Shown: positions 1 through 5,022 of the stretch, piece after piece
Layout: each line of letters begins with the position of its first letter
Position numbering within the stretch: the first letter of the stretch is position 1
Assembly: GCA_014904985.1 (NCBI GenBank)
Contig: MU129461.1
Coordinates: 1-12,112, forward strand
Length of the DNA: 12,112 nt
Direction: 5' to 3'
Origin: Hydnum rufescens UP504
Taxonomy: Eukaryota > Basidiomycota > Agaricomycetes > Cantharellales > Hydnaceae
Program-made: the position numbers and the translations under genes
Notes under the pieces: generated by a model
The model's input: the letters and a program-made list of their open reading frames with translations, nothing else
What the model was told of the DNA's origin: nothing
Database searches by the model: none

Positions 1-100
1 TCCATATCGCGGACTGTGGCAGAGATTCCCCCATTTTCTCTTGCTTACACCATGATGATGACCGGATCATTGGGTGGTGGCATACATATATTGTACATAC

Positions 101-884
101 CGTATTGCACACCCCAGCCTTGCTGGGGTGTGGTGTCCCATTCATAGTGGCTTGTTGTTGGCTTCTTCAGTCGTGCGGGGTCAGAACCCCCGTAATCGTA
201 TGTGGCAGTTGCCAGATCGTCATTGTCATTTCACATGCGGGTGGCGGTTGGGGAGGTGTAATAGTACCTAGGATGAATACGGCTCAAAATGTTAAGTAAA
301 AAAATTAAAGCAGCACAAACGAGGCAGCTTAAAGCTGCCCCACTGGTGTAAAAGGGGATATAAGCATTGATACACATACCTGCTCACCACACCCCACCAA
401 GGCTGGGGTGTGATGACCTAGTTGGTTGGTCGCGCAGCATCACATCCAGAATCGCATGGACGCGACGATGGCGTCATCATCATCATTGTCGTTGTCATCA
501 CCGTCGCCCTCATCCTCGTCCTTGTCATCTTTGTCGTCCTCATCACTGTCATCATCATTGTTTGATGTTTGGGGGTCTGAGCGATAGCCTGATGATGAAA
601 AGAATTCAAGATGTTAGTAAATAATACAAGGAGTGCAAAAGGACCAGCTTGGACCAGTTCCTTTTGCACAAAAGCATAAATAAAAAACCATACCTTATTA
701 CCACACCCCAGCATCGTCGCTGGGGTGTGGTGCTCACTTGCATAATCCATAAATTGGGTGTCGGATGAAGCCGCAACTCAACTCCGGCAAGTGCCGGGTT
801 CAAAAAAGGTGCCCAACACCAACAGAACAGACACCACAAAACATTGTTGAAGTGTATATGTGGATGAAAACGCATGCTAAACAT
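101..884 (-). pseudogene. Left-arm copy of the modular split gene (three exons visible)
   Basis: By symmetry with the right arm the exons are 694-884, 380-589 and 101-267, with introns 590-693 and 268-379. Exon 1 is open and starts at the ATG ending at 884. It encodes a basic N-terminus, a Trp/Cys/Leu-rich hydrophobic stretch ending ALAG (signal-peptide-like) and the terminal motif TTPQRRCWGVVIR. Exon 2 shares the TAG (418-420) with the right arm. Exon 3 has a TGA at 231-233, but it keeps CGA at 171-173 where the right arm has TGA, and TAC at 102-104 where the right arm has TAA. The left arm is therefore the less damaged copy of exon 3. Downstream exons would lie beyond the palindrome end near 50, where the sequence differs from the right-arm continuation. 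No family recognised. Confidence 0.6.
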
Positions 885-1663
885 ATTTAATAATTATTTG
901 GGTTATATTATTAAAGAAAAGGCAAGAATGAGCAAGATCTGAATAAGGCAATGTATTATGACACTCAACAGGGGATTGGGCCACCTGTATGGATCAGAGT
1001 GCCCCAAAAATTGAATATTGGAATTATATATATATGTGCTCCATGGTAGATCCATAAAAATAAATGCCAGAGATGCCTAATAGTATAATTTCCTTATTTG
1101 GGCATGTGTATTTCCTCATTCTTTCAGTCACCTCACGGTATTAGAGACTAGGAATGAGGGAGTGGAGATGTATCTAGTATGCCCACAAAATGATATTTGT
1201 TTCATAATTTTTAATGGAAATGCTATGTCACGAGTTCTGCACAATCAGAGTAGCTGTTGATTCTGACGGTAGCTGCTACCATCAGAATCAACAGCTACTC
1301 TGATTGTGCAGAACTCATGACATAGCATTTCCATTAAAAATTATGAAACAAATATCATTTTGTGGGCATACTAGATACATCTCCACTCCCTCATTCCTAG
1401 TCTCTAATACCGTGAGGTGACTGAAAGAATGAGGAAATACACATGCCCAAATAAGGAAATTATACTATTAGGCATCTCTGGCATTTATTTTTATGGATCT
1501 ACCATGGAGCACATATATATATAATTCCAATATTCAATTTTTGGGGCACTCTGATCCATACAGGTGGCCCAATCCCCTGTTGAGTGTCATAATACATTGC
1601 CTTATTCAGATCTTGCTCATTCTTGCCTTTTCTTTAATAATATAACCCAAATAATTATTAAAT
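885..1663. promoter_or_regulatory. Shared palindromic intergenic region between divergent genes
   Basis: This 779 bp segment separates the start codons at 884 (minus) and 1664 (plus) and contains no convincing ORF. Being palindromic, it presents the same upstream sequence to both genes. A TATATATATA run lies at about 1025-1035, and its mirror at about 1513-1523, each roughly 140 bp upstream of a start codon. These are plausible TATA boxes for the two directions. The segment is A/T-rich and almost CpG-free. The promoter assignment is inferred from position and the TATA-like runs only; no transcription evidence is available. Confidence 0.45.
1252..1296. repeat. Centre of the palindrome, near-zero spacer
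   Basis: The turning point reads GGTAGC-T-GCTACC (1268-1280) and sits inside a longer stem. One C/T difference at a CpG (1267, paired with 1281) breaks perfect pairing. Such a short spacer would normally extrude as a cruciform and be unstable. The degraded counterpart lies near 8435-8465, where the same turning sequence is recognisable but carries extra bases. Confidence 0.85.
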
Positions 1664-1854
1664 ATGTTTAGCATGCGTTTTCATCCACATATACACTTCA
1701 ACAATGTTTTGTGGTGTCTGTTCTGTTGGTGTTGGGCACCTTTTTTGAACCCGGCACTTGCCGGAGTTGAGTTGCGGCTTCATCCGACACCCAATTTATG
1801 GATTATGCAAGTGAGCACCACACCCCAGCAACGATGCTGGGGTGTGGTAATAAG
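1664..1854 (+). CDS. Exon 1: signal-peptide-like leader plus WGVV motif
   Basis: The ATG at 1664 opens a frame with an N-region MFSMRFHPHIHF, then a hydrophobic core rich in Trp, Cys, Leu and Phe (about residues 15-30), and then ALAG, a plausible signal peptidase site. The exon ends with STTPQQRCWGVVIR, and its last bases ATA AG precede GTATGG at 1855. The coding hairpin of this exon is 1817-1848, with a six-base loop. The frame is intact in both palindrome arms, with Q/R as the only motif change (CAA against CGA). A damaged homologue with the same MFSMRF start lies on the minus strand at 7813-8001. Secretion is inferred from composition only. Confidence 0.5.
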
Positions 1855-1958
1855 GTATGGTTTTTATTTATGCTTTTGTGCAAAAGGAACTGGTCCAAGC
1901 TGGTCCTTTTGCACTCCTTGTATTATTTACTAACATCTCGAATTCTTTTCATCATCAG
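1855..1958 (+). other. Intron 1 of the right-arm gene (104 bp)
   Basis: Donor GTATGG at 1855, branch point CTAAC at 1930-1934, acceptor CAG at 1956-1958. Between donor and branch point sits a stem-loop at 1878-1914, with arms GTGCAAAAGGA and TCCTTTTGCAC. The mirror intron is 590-693. Reading through it gives the open frame YGF..CKRN.. seen in both arms, so splicing is inferred from the sites and from motif continuity. Confidence 0.6.
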
Positions 1959-2168
1959 GCTATCGCTCAGACCCCCCAAACGTCAAACGATGATGATGAC
2001 AGTGATGAGGACGACAAAGATGACAAGGACGAGGATGAGGGCAACAGTGATGACAACAACGATGATGATGATGACACCATTGTCGCATCCATGCGATTCT
2101 GGATGTGACGCTGCACGACCAACCAACTAGGTCATCACACCCCAGCCTTGGTGGGGTGTGGTGAGCAG
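1959..2168 (+). pseudogene. Exon 2: GAT/GAC-rich low-complexity exon
   Basis: Positions about 1987-2078 are a GAT/GAC/GAG-rich run. In the spliced phase (AG|G CTA TCG) it reads as a Met/Thr/Arg-rich tract, then PCDSGCDAARPTN, then TAG (2128-2130), and then a continuation VITPQPWWGVVSR that matches the motif of the other exons. In another frame the same DNA encodes an Asp/Glu-rich tract starting NDDDDSDEDDKDD. The TAG is shared by both arms, so it predates their divergence. The coding hairpin is 2132-2164. All arm-to-arm substitutions I checked in this exon are CpG transitions. Confidence 0.5.
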
Positions 2169-2280
2169 GTATGTGTATCAATGCTTATATCCCCTTTTAC
2201 ACCGGTGGGGCAGCTTTAAGCTGCCTCGTTTGTGCTGCTTTAATTTTTTTACTTAACATTTTGAGCCGTATTCATCCTAG
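2169..2280 (+). other. Intron 2 of the right-arm gene (112 bp)
   Basis: Donor GTATGT at 2169, a branch-like CTTAAC near 2252, acceptor TAG at 2278-2280. It contains a perfect 8-bp-stem palindrome GGCAGCTT-T-AAGCTGCC (2209-2225), followed by TCGTTTGTGCTGC. The same stem and tail recur in diverged form in the 3051-3151 intron, so the introns are duplicated along with their exons. Mirror: 268-379. Confidence 0.6.
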
Positions 2281-2447
2281 GTACTATTACACCTCCCCAA
2301 CCGCCGCCCACACGTGAAACGACAATGACGATCTGGCAACTGCCACATACGATTACGGGGCTTCTGACCCCGCATGACTGAAGAAGCCAACAACAAGCCA
2401 CTATGAATGGGACACCACACCCCAGCAAGGCTGGGGTGTGCAATAAG
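2281..2447 (+). pseudogene. Exon 3: NDNDDLATATYDYG module with stops
   Basis: In the phase-2 frame it reads NDNDDLATATYDYGASDPA, TGA (2375-2377), LKKPTTSHYEW, then DTTPQQGWGVQ. Other stops are TGA 2315-2317 and TAA 2444-2446. The left arm has CGA and TAC at the positions equivalent to 2375 and 2444, so at least two of the three stops arose after the palindrome formed or were removed from only one arm. Compared with other modules, the end GTGCAATAAG is one base shorter than GTGGTAATAAG. The coding hairpin is 2416-2440, with 11-bp arms and a 3-nt loop. Confidence 0.5.
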
Positions 2448-2508
2448 GTATGTACAATATATGTATGCCACCACCCAATGATCCAGTCATCATCACGGGC
2501 GATTACAG
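2448..2508 (+). other. Intron 3, short and spanning the palindrome boundary
   Basis: Donor GTATGT at 2448 and acceptor ACAG at 2505-2508 give a 61 bp intron without a clear branch point. The palindrome homology ends inside it (about 2498), and homology to the inverted module at 5003-5397 begins at almost the same base (about 2494). It therefore looks like a fusion of two different introns. Confidence 0.35.
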
Positions 2509-2598
2509 GTCATATGACCCCACACAACCACAGAAACTGGTGACAAAGCACCCAAGACAGGAAACCACACCCCACCTTTGCTGGGGTGTGGTAATCAG
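2509..2598 (+). CDS. Exon 4: open 90 bp module (RSYDPTQPQKL..WGVVIR)
   Basis: With phase-2 entry this exon is fully open. It reads R-SYDPTQPQKLVTKHPRQ and then ETTPHLCWGVVIR, and ends AG before GTAAGT (2599). It is flanked by good sites, and its coding hairpin is 2564-2592 (11-bp arms). A homologue on the minus strand (5288-5376) is one base shorter and has compensating indels. It is an internal exon of an otherwise broken gene. Confidence 0.45.
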
Positions 2599-2705
2599 GT
2601 AAGTATCTTTGTCCTTCATCTCATATCGTACAAAAAGGGCGGCTTAGGCTGCTCTCTTTCTGCAGCTTTAACTATGTACTAATAATCCGATCGCTTTTGC
2701 TTTAG
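2599..2705 (+). other. Intron 4 (107 bp)
   Basis: Donor GTAAGT at 2599, branch CTAAT near 2679-2683, acceptor TTTAG at 2701-2705. It contains a stem-loop around GCGGCTTAGGCTGC, the weaker relative of the intron 2 stem. The inverted copy at 5183-5287 (minus) keeps the donor, branch and acceptor. Conservation of all splice signals in two copies is the best support for real splicing here. Confidence 0.62.
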
Positions 2706-2856
2706 GGACTGTCATGCTTGCCCGCCCCCCCTCCCCGCTTCGAGTGACAGCAATGATGGCAATGCTGCCATCGTTGCTGTGAACAACCACGGATCTCACG
2801 ATCCTGCACAACCTGCATGACTGAAGAACCCAAAGACCCCAACCCTTTTGCTTTAG
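2706..2856 (+). pseudogene. Exon 5: CPPPLPASSDSNDGNAAIV module, tandem copy 1
   Basis: Phase-2 entry gives RDCHACPPPLPASSDSNDGN, then AAIVAVNNHGSHDPAQPA, TGA (2818-2820) and LKNPKTPT. The homologue at 5182 downwards on the minus strand has VRL (CGA) at that stop. This exon has no terminal hairpin or donor. It runs straight into TTTTGCTTTAG (2846-2856), which is a second copy of the intron 4 acceptor, and then into exon 6. The unit repeats with a period of 151 bp. Confidence 0.5.
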
Positions 2857-3054
2857 GGACCATCATACTTGCCCGCCCCTCCTCCCCACCTCGAGCAATG
2901 GCAATGATGGTAATGCCACTGTCATCACCATGAACGACCGTGGATCTCACAATCCTGCATGACCTGCATGACTGAAGAACCTGAAGACCCCAGCCACACG
3001 CACAGTAAGCAGGACACCACACCCCAGCAAGGCTGGGGTGTGGTGATGAGCTAA
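2857..3054 (+). pseudogene. Exon 6: tandem copy 2, ends DTTPQQGWGVVMS
   Basis: It starts like exon 5 (GGACCATCATACTTGCCC) and carries SSNGNDGNATVITMNDRGSH. Entry frame and terminal-motif frame differ by one base, and TGA codons follow PA. The second copy near 10012-10022 has one extra base (GACCCATGG against GACCGTGG) and is open from there through CVTEEPEDPSHTHSKQ to WGVVMS and TAA. The hairpin 3015-3045 is the best in the window, with 14-bp perfect arms and a 3-nt loop. Confidence 0.5.
3015..3045 (+). repeat. Type example of the exon-end coding hairpin
   Basis: CACCACACCCCAGC-AAG-GCTGGGGTGTGGTG encodes the TTPQQGWGVV motif. Other clear copies are 108-132, 384-416 and 700-731 (left arm), 1817-1848, 2132-2164 and 2416-2440 (right arm), 2564-2592, 5294-5321 (inverted) and 10093-10123. 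Degraded ones lie at 7155-7178, about 7462-7490, about 7806-7836, about 9081-9110 and about 9745-9772. Loops vary (AAG, CTT, AACGAT, CCTTTGC) while the stem stays, and in intact modules the 5' splice site starts within about 10 nt after the stem. Confidence 0.9.
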
Positions 3055-3151
3055 GTCCCCCCATACCCCCCTTTCCTTTAGCACGGACAAGGCTGCTTTA
3101 AGCTGCCTTGTTCGTGCTGCATACTAACAATCTGAGTTATTCTCATTATAG
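3051..3151 (+). other. Former intron with a dead donor (CTAAGT)
   Basis: Where other modules have G|GTAAGT, this one has G|CTAAGT at 3051. The branch point CTAAC (3124-3128), the acceptor TATAG (3147-3151) and the stem-loop 3088-3110 (CAAGGC..GCCTTG around CTTTAAG) are intact. Without the donor the upstream frame stops at TAA 3052-3054. The second copy (10129-10229) has the same dead donor, so the change predates the duplication. Confidence 0.55.
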
Positions 3152-3210
3152 GGACTAATTGTCTCTCCCACTTGCCCCAAATGGTGATGAGGGTGATCCC
3201 ACAATGACAG

Positions 3211-3442
3211 GATCGTCCTTGTTGCCGGTGATTTTGACCAGGGCTGGTTCAAAATGATAGACCCGTATGAAATTACAAATAACGGAGGAACCTGGGCACC
3301 CCTGCACACGAAAATTTGTGTGCATGGACTCCTGGGTTCTCTCCAACATAATACCCCTTCAGATCCTGTGCCCGGTGCTTGTAGGCACCAGCCACTCATG
3401 TTTTTTTTTTGTGAATTCAATTTTGTATTTTCTTTCTTGTAG
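3211..3442 (+). CDS. Coding-like terminal exon (IVLVAGDFDQGWFKMIDP..)
   Basis: A frame is open from about 3197 to the TAG at 3440-3442. An acceptor-like GACAG|G at 3206-3211 would enter it in phase 2, giving R-IVLVAGDFDQGWFKMIDP, then YEITNNGGTWAPLHTK and ICVHGLLGSLQHNTPSD. The composition is protein-like, and ND..IV.V..D.. resembles the start of the other modules. The alternative acceptor at 3151 gives an immediate stop. The second copy near 10289-10520 has lost one G in the Trp-Ala-Pro region (10372) and is frameshifted. The exon ends in a T10 run and a pyrimidine tract. Unrecognised; an overlapping minus ORF (3124-3420) is judged a shadow. Confidence 0.4.
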
Positions 3443-3569
3443 TCCCTTCTTTATACTGTAAAATAGAGATAAATGCAATACTGTCCTGCCTTGTTAGGAG
3501 GCTGGATATGCAAAGTCCGAATGAACATGTGATTTCCAAATAAGGAAACTCTGCTGTTTTTGAATAGGC

Positions 3570-3716
3570 AATGCCCAGAGTGAATGGGTAGCCCTGGCGG
3601 GCTGATTTCCAGTGTACGACTATCATTTGAGGCTGTCCACCCTGCTGCTGGAGGGGCGGGCACTGATGGATGGCGGTGAGTTTGTTGGATGTAGCAGATG
3701 TAAATTATTTATTTGA
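3570..3716 (+). pseudogene. Coding-like fragment NAQSEWVALAG..VYDYHLRL
   Basis: The frame from 3570 reads NAQSEWVALAG, TGA (3603-3605), FPVYDYHLRLSTLLLEGRAL and then MDGGEFVGCSRCKLFI before TGA 3714-3716. It is preceded by TTTTTGAATAG|G, which could be an acceptor. The TGA may be a former CGA. The second copy (about 10647-10794) has one extra G in the GGGG run near 10731, which shifts the frame. A conserved GC.RC at the end hints at a metal-binding or disulfide pair, but I recognise no family. Confidence 0.35.
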
Positions 3717-3810
3717 ATGGCCGATGACCGATGCAGTAACCCCGGCAGCGTGGTAGCCCTCCTACCTAATATTTACAAGGTGGAAAATTAGAGTACAGCA
3801 AGGGCATTTT

Positions 3811-3915
3811 CATGGCCCCATGGCCTAAAAAATTTCTGGCATGGGCCCATGGGGCCTAAAATTTCTATAGGTTCCATGGCCCCATGCTGGGCTCATAGAG
3901 TACGTGGGGCCATGG
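3811..3915. repeat. Cluster of ATGGCCCCATGGCC / GGGCCCATGGGGCC palindromes
   Basis: Within about 105 bp there are CATGGCCCCATGGCC, the perfect palindrome ATGGGCCCAT (3841-3850) followed by GGGGCC, then CCATGGCCCCATG and GTGGGGCCATGG. The spacers repeat GGCCTAAAAAATTTCT and GGCCTAAAATTTCT, so the cluster looks like two or three diverged copies of a unit of about 32 bp. It is preserved in the second element copy at about 10889-10993, with one CpG change (CATGG to CACGG). It could be a subterminal binding array of a transposon or a protein-binding site. Confidence 0.7.
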
Positions 3916-4400
3916 CAAAATAAGCCTATTAGGCCCACTATTCTACCAGAAAAAGTCCACCTAACTAGGTACCGCAGTATGGCTGCCTAAGGTGCTTTAT
4001 GAAGAGAATGGGGGTCTCATTTCCGGGAAGACTGTTGCAGAGGATATTGATGTAGATGGTGCATTTGAACAATCTGCCACTCTCCCAAGTCTCCCTCAGT
4101 AGTCTGAAGTTAGTGAGGAGGGGTGAGGCCACAGGAAAAAGATGATCTAGGATCTAACATATGATACAAGGTGGTGGAATTGAGCAGTGGTATTGTTCCT
4201 ATTAGTACATTTTTCCATATTTGGATTGCCCCCTAAAGAGCTCAGACACTCTTGCAGGGCCTCTGCCTTCATTCTATAGGGTGATTTCCCGGTATCTTGC
4301 CTCATCTGTGACATAGTTCGGAAGCCAGTTCATGGCCCCCTGTGATGTGTGACAACTGCGGATTTCCAGTTCAGTTCACACAGCTGTGTGATGTGTGAGT

Positions 4401-4430
4401 GAACAGTTGGTTGAAATAGTACAGTATTAG
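4401..4430 (+). repeat. Short dispersed repeat, copy 1
   Basis: GAACAGTTGGTTGAAATAGT then ACAGTATTAG matches 11455-11484 (GAACAGTTGGTCAAAATAGT then ACAGTATGAG) with only a few changes. Both lie about 400 bp after the end of an element copy, in otherwise unrelated flanks. It is likely a fragment of another mobile repeat. Confidence 0.6.
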
Positions 4431-4626
4431 TTCCAGGGAAGCAGGAAAAGGTTGGAGTCTGCAAGATGGTGGACTTGAGTCCGTCAAGACTGTAGCTGAA
4501 GGACCAAATTACAACTCAGATGAAGTTGTACTGTACAAAGAGCTAGTAGCTGTTAAGGCTGATGAAGGGGGTCGAGGGAAGAGAAGGAGGAAATTGACAG
4601 CAAAGGCATTGGCCATGCTATCCTGA
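4420..4626 (+). pseudogene. Coding-like fragment ending KRRRKLTAKALAMLS
   Basis: The frame from 4420 is open for 68 codons to TGA 4624-4626. It reads SREAGKGWSLQDGGLESVKT, then VAEGPNYNSDEVVLYKELVA, then a basic end (GRGKRRRKLTAKALAMLS). There is no upstream ATG in frame, so at best it is an exon or remnant. Charged, low-cysteine, and the basic end resembles a nuclear localisation tract. Family not recognised. Confidence 0.3.
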
Positions 4627-4640
4627 TAGGCACTTGGCTC

Positions 4641-4834
4641 CCATAACCATACCTAGTATAATATTTCGGAGTTTCAAACTAATCCGGCCCTCTTGGACAC
4701 CGGACACACCCCAGTTTGAGTTCAGTTCCAGGGGTCCTCGGACATCGGACTGAACGATAGGTCGTTTTAGTACACTAATTGGCTGACCAGGCTGGCGGTC
4801 ATGGATATCTTCTCTATTTTTATTCTCTCTTCAG
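4641..4834. other. No gene seen; short internal repeats
   Basis: Contains TTGGACACCGGAC and TCGGACATCGGAC, and GTTCAGTT opposite GACTGAAC. A pyrimidine-rich tail leads to the acceptor at 4834. CTGAC at 4792-4796 could serve as its branch point. Nothing else is supported. Confidence 0.4.
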
Positions 4835-5022
4835 TGTATGGACAATACCCCCTGGACCTTCGGTCCACTGCCCTTGGTGCCCCTCGGGAGCAGCCGGTAG
4901 TTGCAGGTTAAAGATATTCATCATATCCTCCATCTGTTAGCCAATAATGCCTCTCCGAATCCGCAAGTTCCTCCGACGGGGACACCCCGTTCCGACTCCG
5001 GATGGCAGGCAAAGTATCGACG
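4835..5022 (+). pseudogene. Possible exon remnant MDNTPWTFGPLPL..
   Basis: TTCTCTCTTCAG (4823-4834) is a good acceptor and the frame starts ATG at 4838. It reads MDNTPWTFGPLPLVPLGSSR, TAG (4898-4900), LQVKDIHHILHLLANNASPN and PQVPPTGTPRSDSGWQAKYR before meeting the inverted module at about 5003-5022. A Pro/Ser-rich short N-terminus of this kind occurs at the start of some fungal retroelement Gag proteins, but this is a weak resemblance. The minus strand is also open here (DTLPAIRSRNGVSPSEELAD), so strand is uncertain. Confidence 0.25.

Larger units (their letters stand above)
50..2498. repeat. 2.45 kb near-perfect palindrome (two arms of about 1.22 kb)
   Basis: Position x on the left pairs with position 2548-x on the right, with the centre at base 1274 and a 1-nt spacer. 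Symmetric ORFs confirm the register: 74-271 plus mirrors 2277-2474 minus, and 418-750 minus mirrors 1798-2130 plus. The arms are not identical. I found about 25-30 single-base differences, and nearly all are C/T or G/A at CpG. CpG-poor stretches such as 900-1250 against 1298-1648 look identical. Two small homopolymer indels cancel out (a run of A at 683-688, a run of C at 1972-1977). Homology stops on the left near 50 and on the right near 2498. The corrupted copy at 7041-9945 has the same head-to-head arrangement, so the structure belongs to the element and is not a unique local accident. Confidence 0.93.
1664..3054 (+). pseudogene. Right-arm modular split gene, six exons, with stops
   Basis: Proposed exons are 1664-1854, 1959-2168, 2281-2447, 2509-2598, 2706-2856 and 2857-3054. 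Each acceptor is followed by G, so that AG|G restores an Arg codon (phase 2), and exons 1-4 and 6 end in a hairpin-coded TTPQ..WGVV motif. If translated, the product would be a signal-peptide-like leader followed by repeats of about 30-70 residues. In-frame stops at 2128, 2315, 2375, 2444 and 2818 make this copy non-functional as read. The last exon can end at TAA 3052-3054 because its donor is mutated. I do not recognise the protein. It could be a repeat-rich secreted protein, a transposon-borne accessory gene or a fully dead array. Confidence 0.55.
2872..3994. repeat. Direct repeat copy 1 (clean part)
   Basis: Nearly identical to 9950-11072 at an offset of 7078 bp. Differences are sparse and mostly CpG transitions (GCACGG/GCATGG, CCCGTATG/CCCATATG, GACCG/GACTG), plus a few 1-nt homopolymer indels. 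Homology ends with CTGCCTAAGGTG at 3994, after which the two flanks are unrelated. The end of this sequence is therefore probably the 3' end of the element. Confidence 0.9.
3995..4640. other. Non-repetitive flank after copy 1
   Basis: Apart from the fragment at 4420-4626 and the short repeat at 4401-4430, I see no gene. CpG is scarce. The piece 4366-4395 has a short palindromic CACACAGCTGTGTG and a CAGTTCAGTTCACA that appears inverted at about 11354-11370. Confidence 0.5.

Noticed and set aside
74..299. Short plus-strand ORFs in the left arm (and their mirrors 2249-2474 minus)
   Set aside because: They run antisense to exon 3 and its hairpin, and contain no module motif.
1857..2108. Asp/Glu-rich 83-codon ORF as a gene of its own
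   Set aside because: It begins inside intron 1 and is open mainly because of the GAT/GAC repeat. The spliced frame is a different one.
2132..2164. Exon-end hairpin as a transcription terminator
   Set aside because: It has no U-tract, codes for a conserved peptide and is followed by a splice donor. Rho-independent terminators are not expected in a fungal nucleus.
50..2498. Palindrome as a simple fold-back sequencing or amplification artefact
   Set aside because: The arms differ at many sites, nearly all CpG transitions, and the structure recurs at 7041-9945. It is kept as a small residual risk only.
50..2498. Foldback transposon with target-site duplication
   Set aside because: The sequences just outside 50 and 2498 do not form a clear direct repeat, and both sides continue as element-related sequence.
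108..3045. CRISPR-like array of repeated palindromes
   Set aside because: Spacing is irregular (about 150-350 bp), the hairpins lie inside coding modules followed by splice donors, and the context is fungal.
3124..3420. 98-codon ORF on the minus strand
   Set aside because: It overlaps a more protein-like plus frame and has no splice or start context. It appears, with changes, in both copies only because the DNA is conserved.
4835..5022. Firm call of a retrotransposon Gag gene
   Set aside because: Only a short, stop-containing stretch resembles one. No zinc knuckle, protease or polymerase motif is visible in the window.
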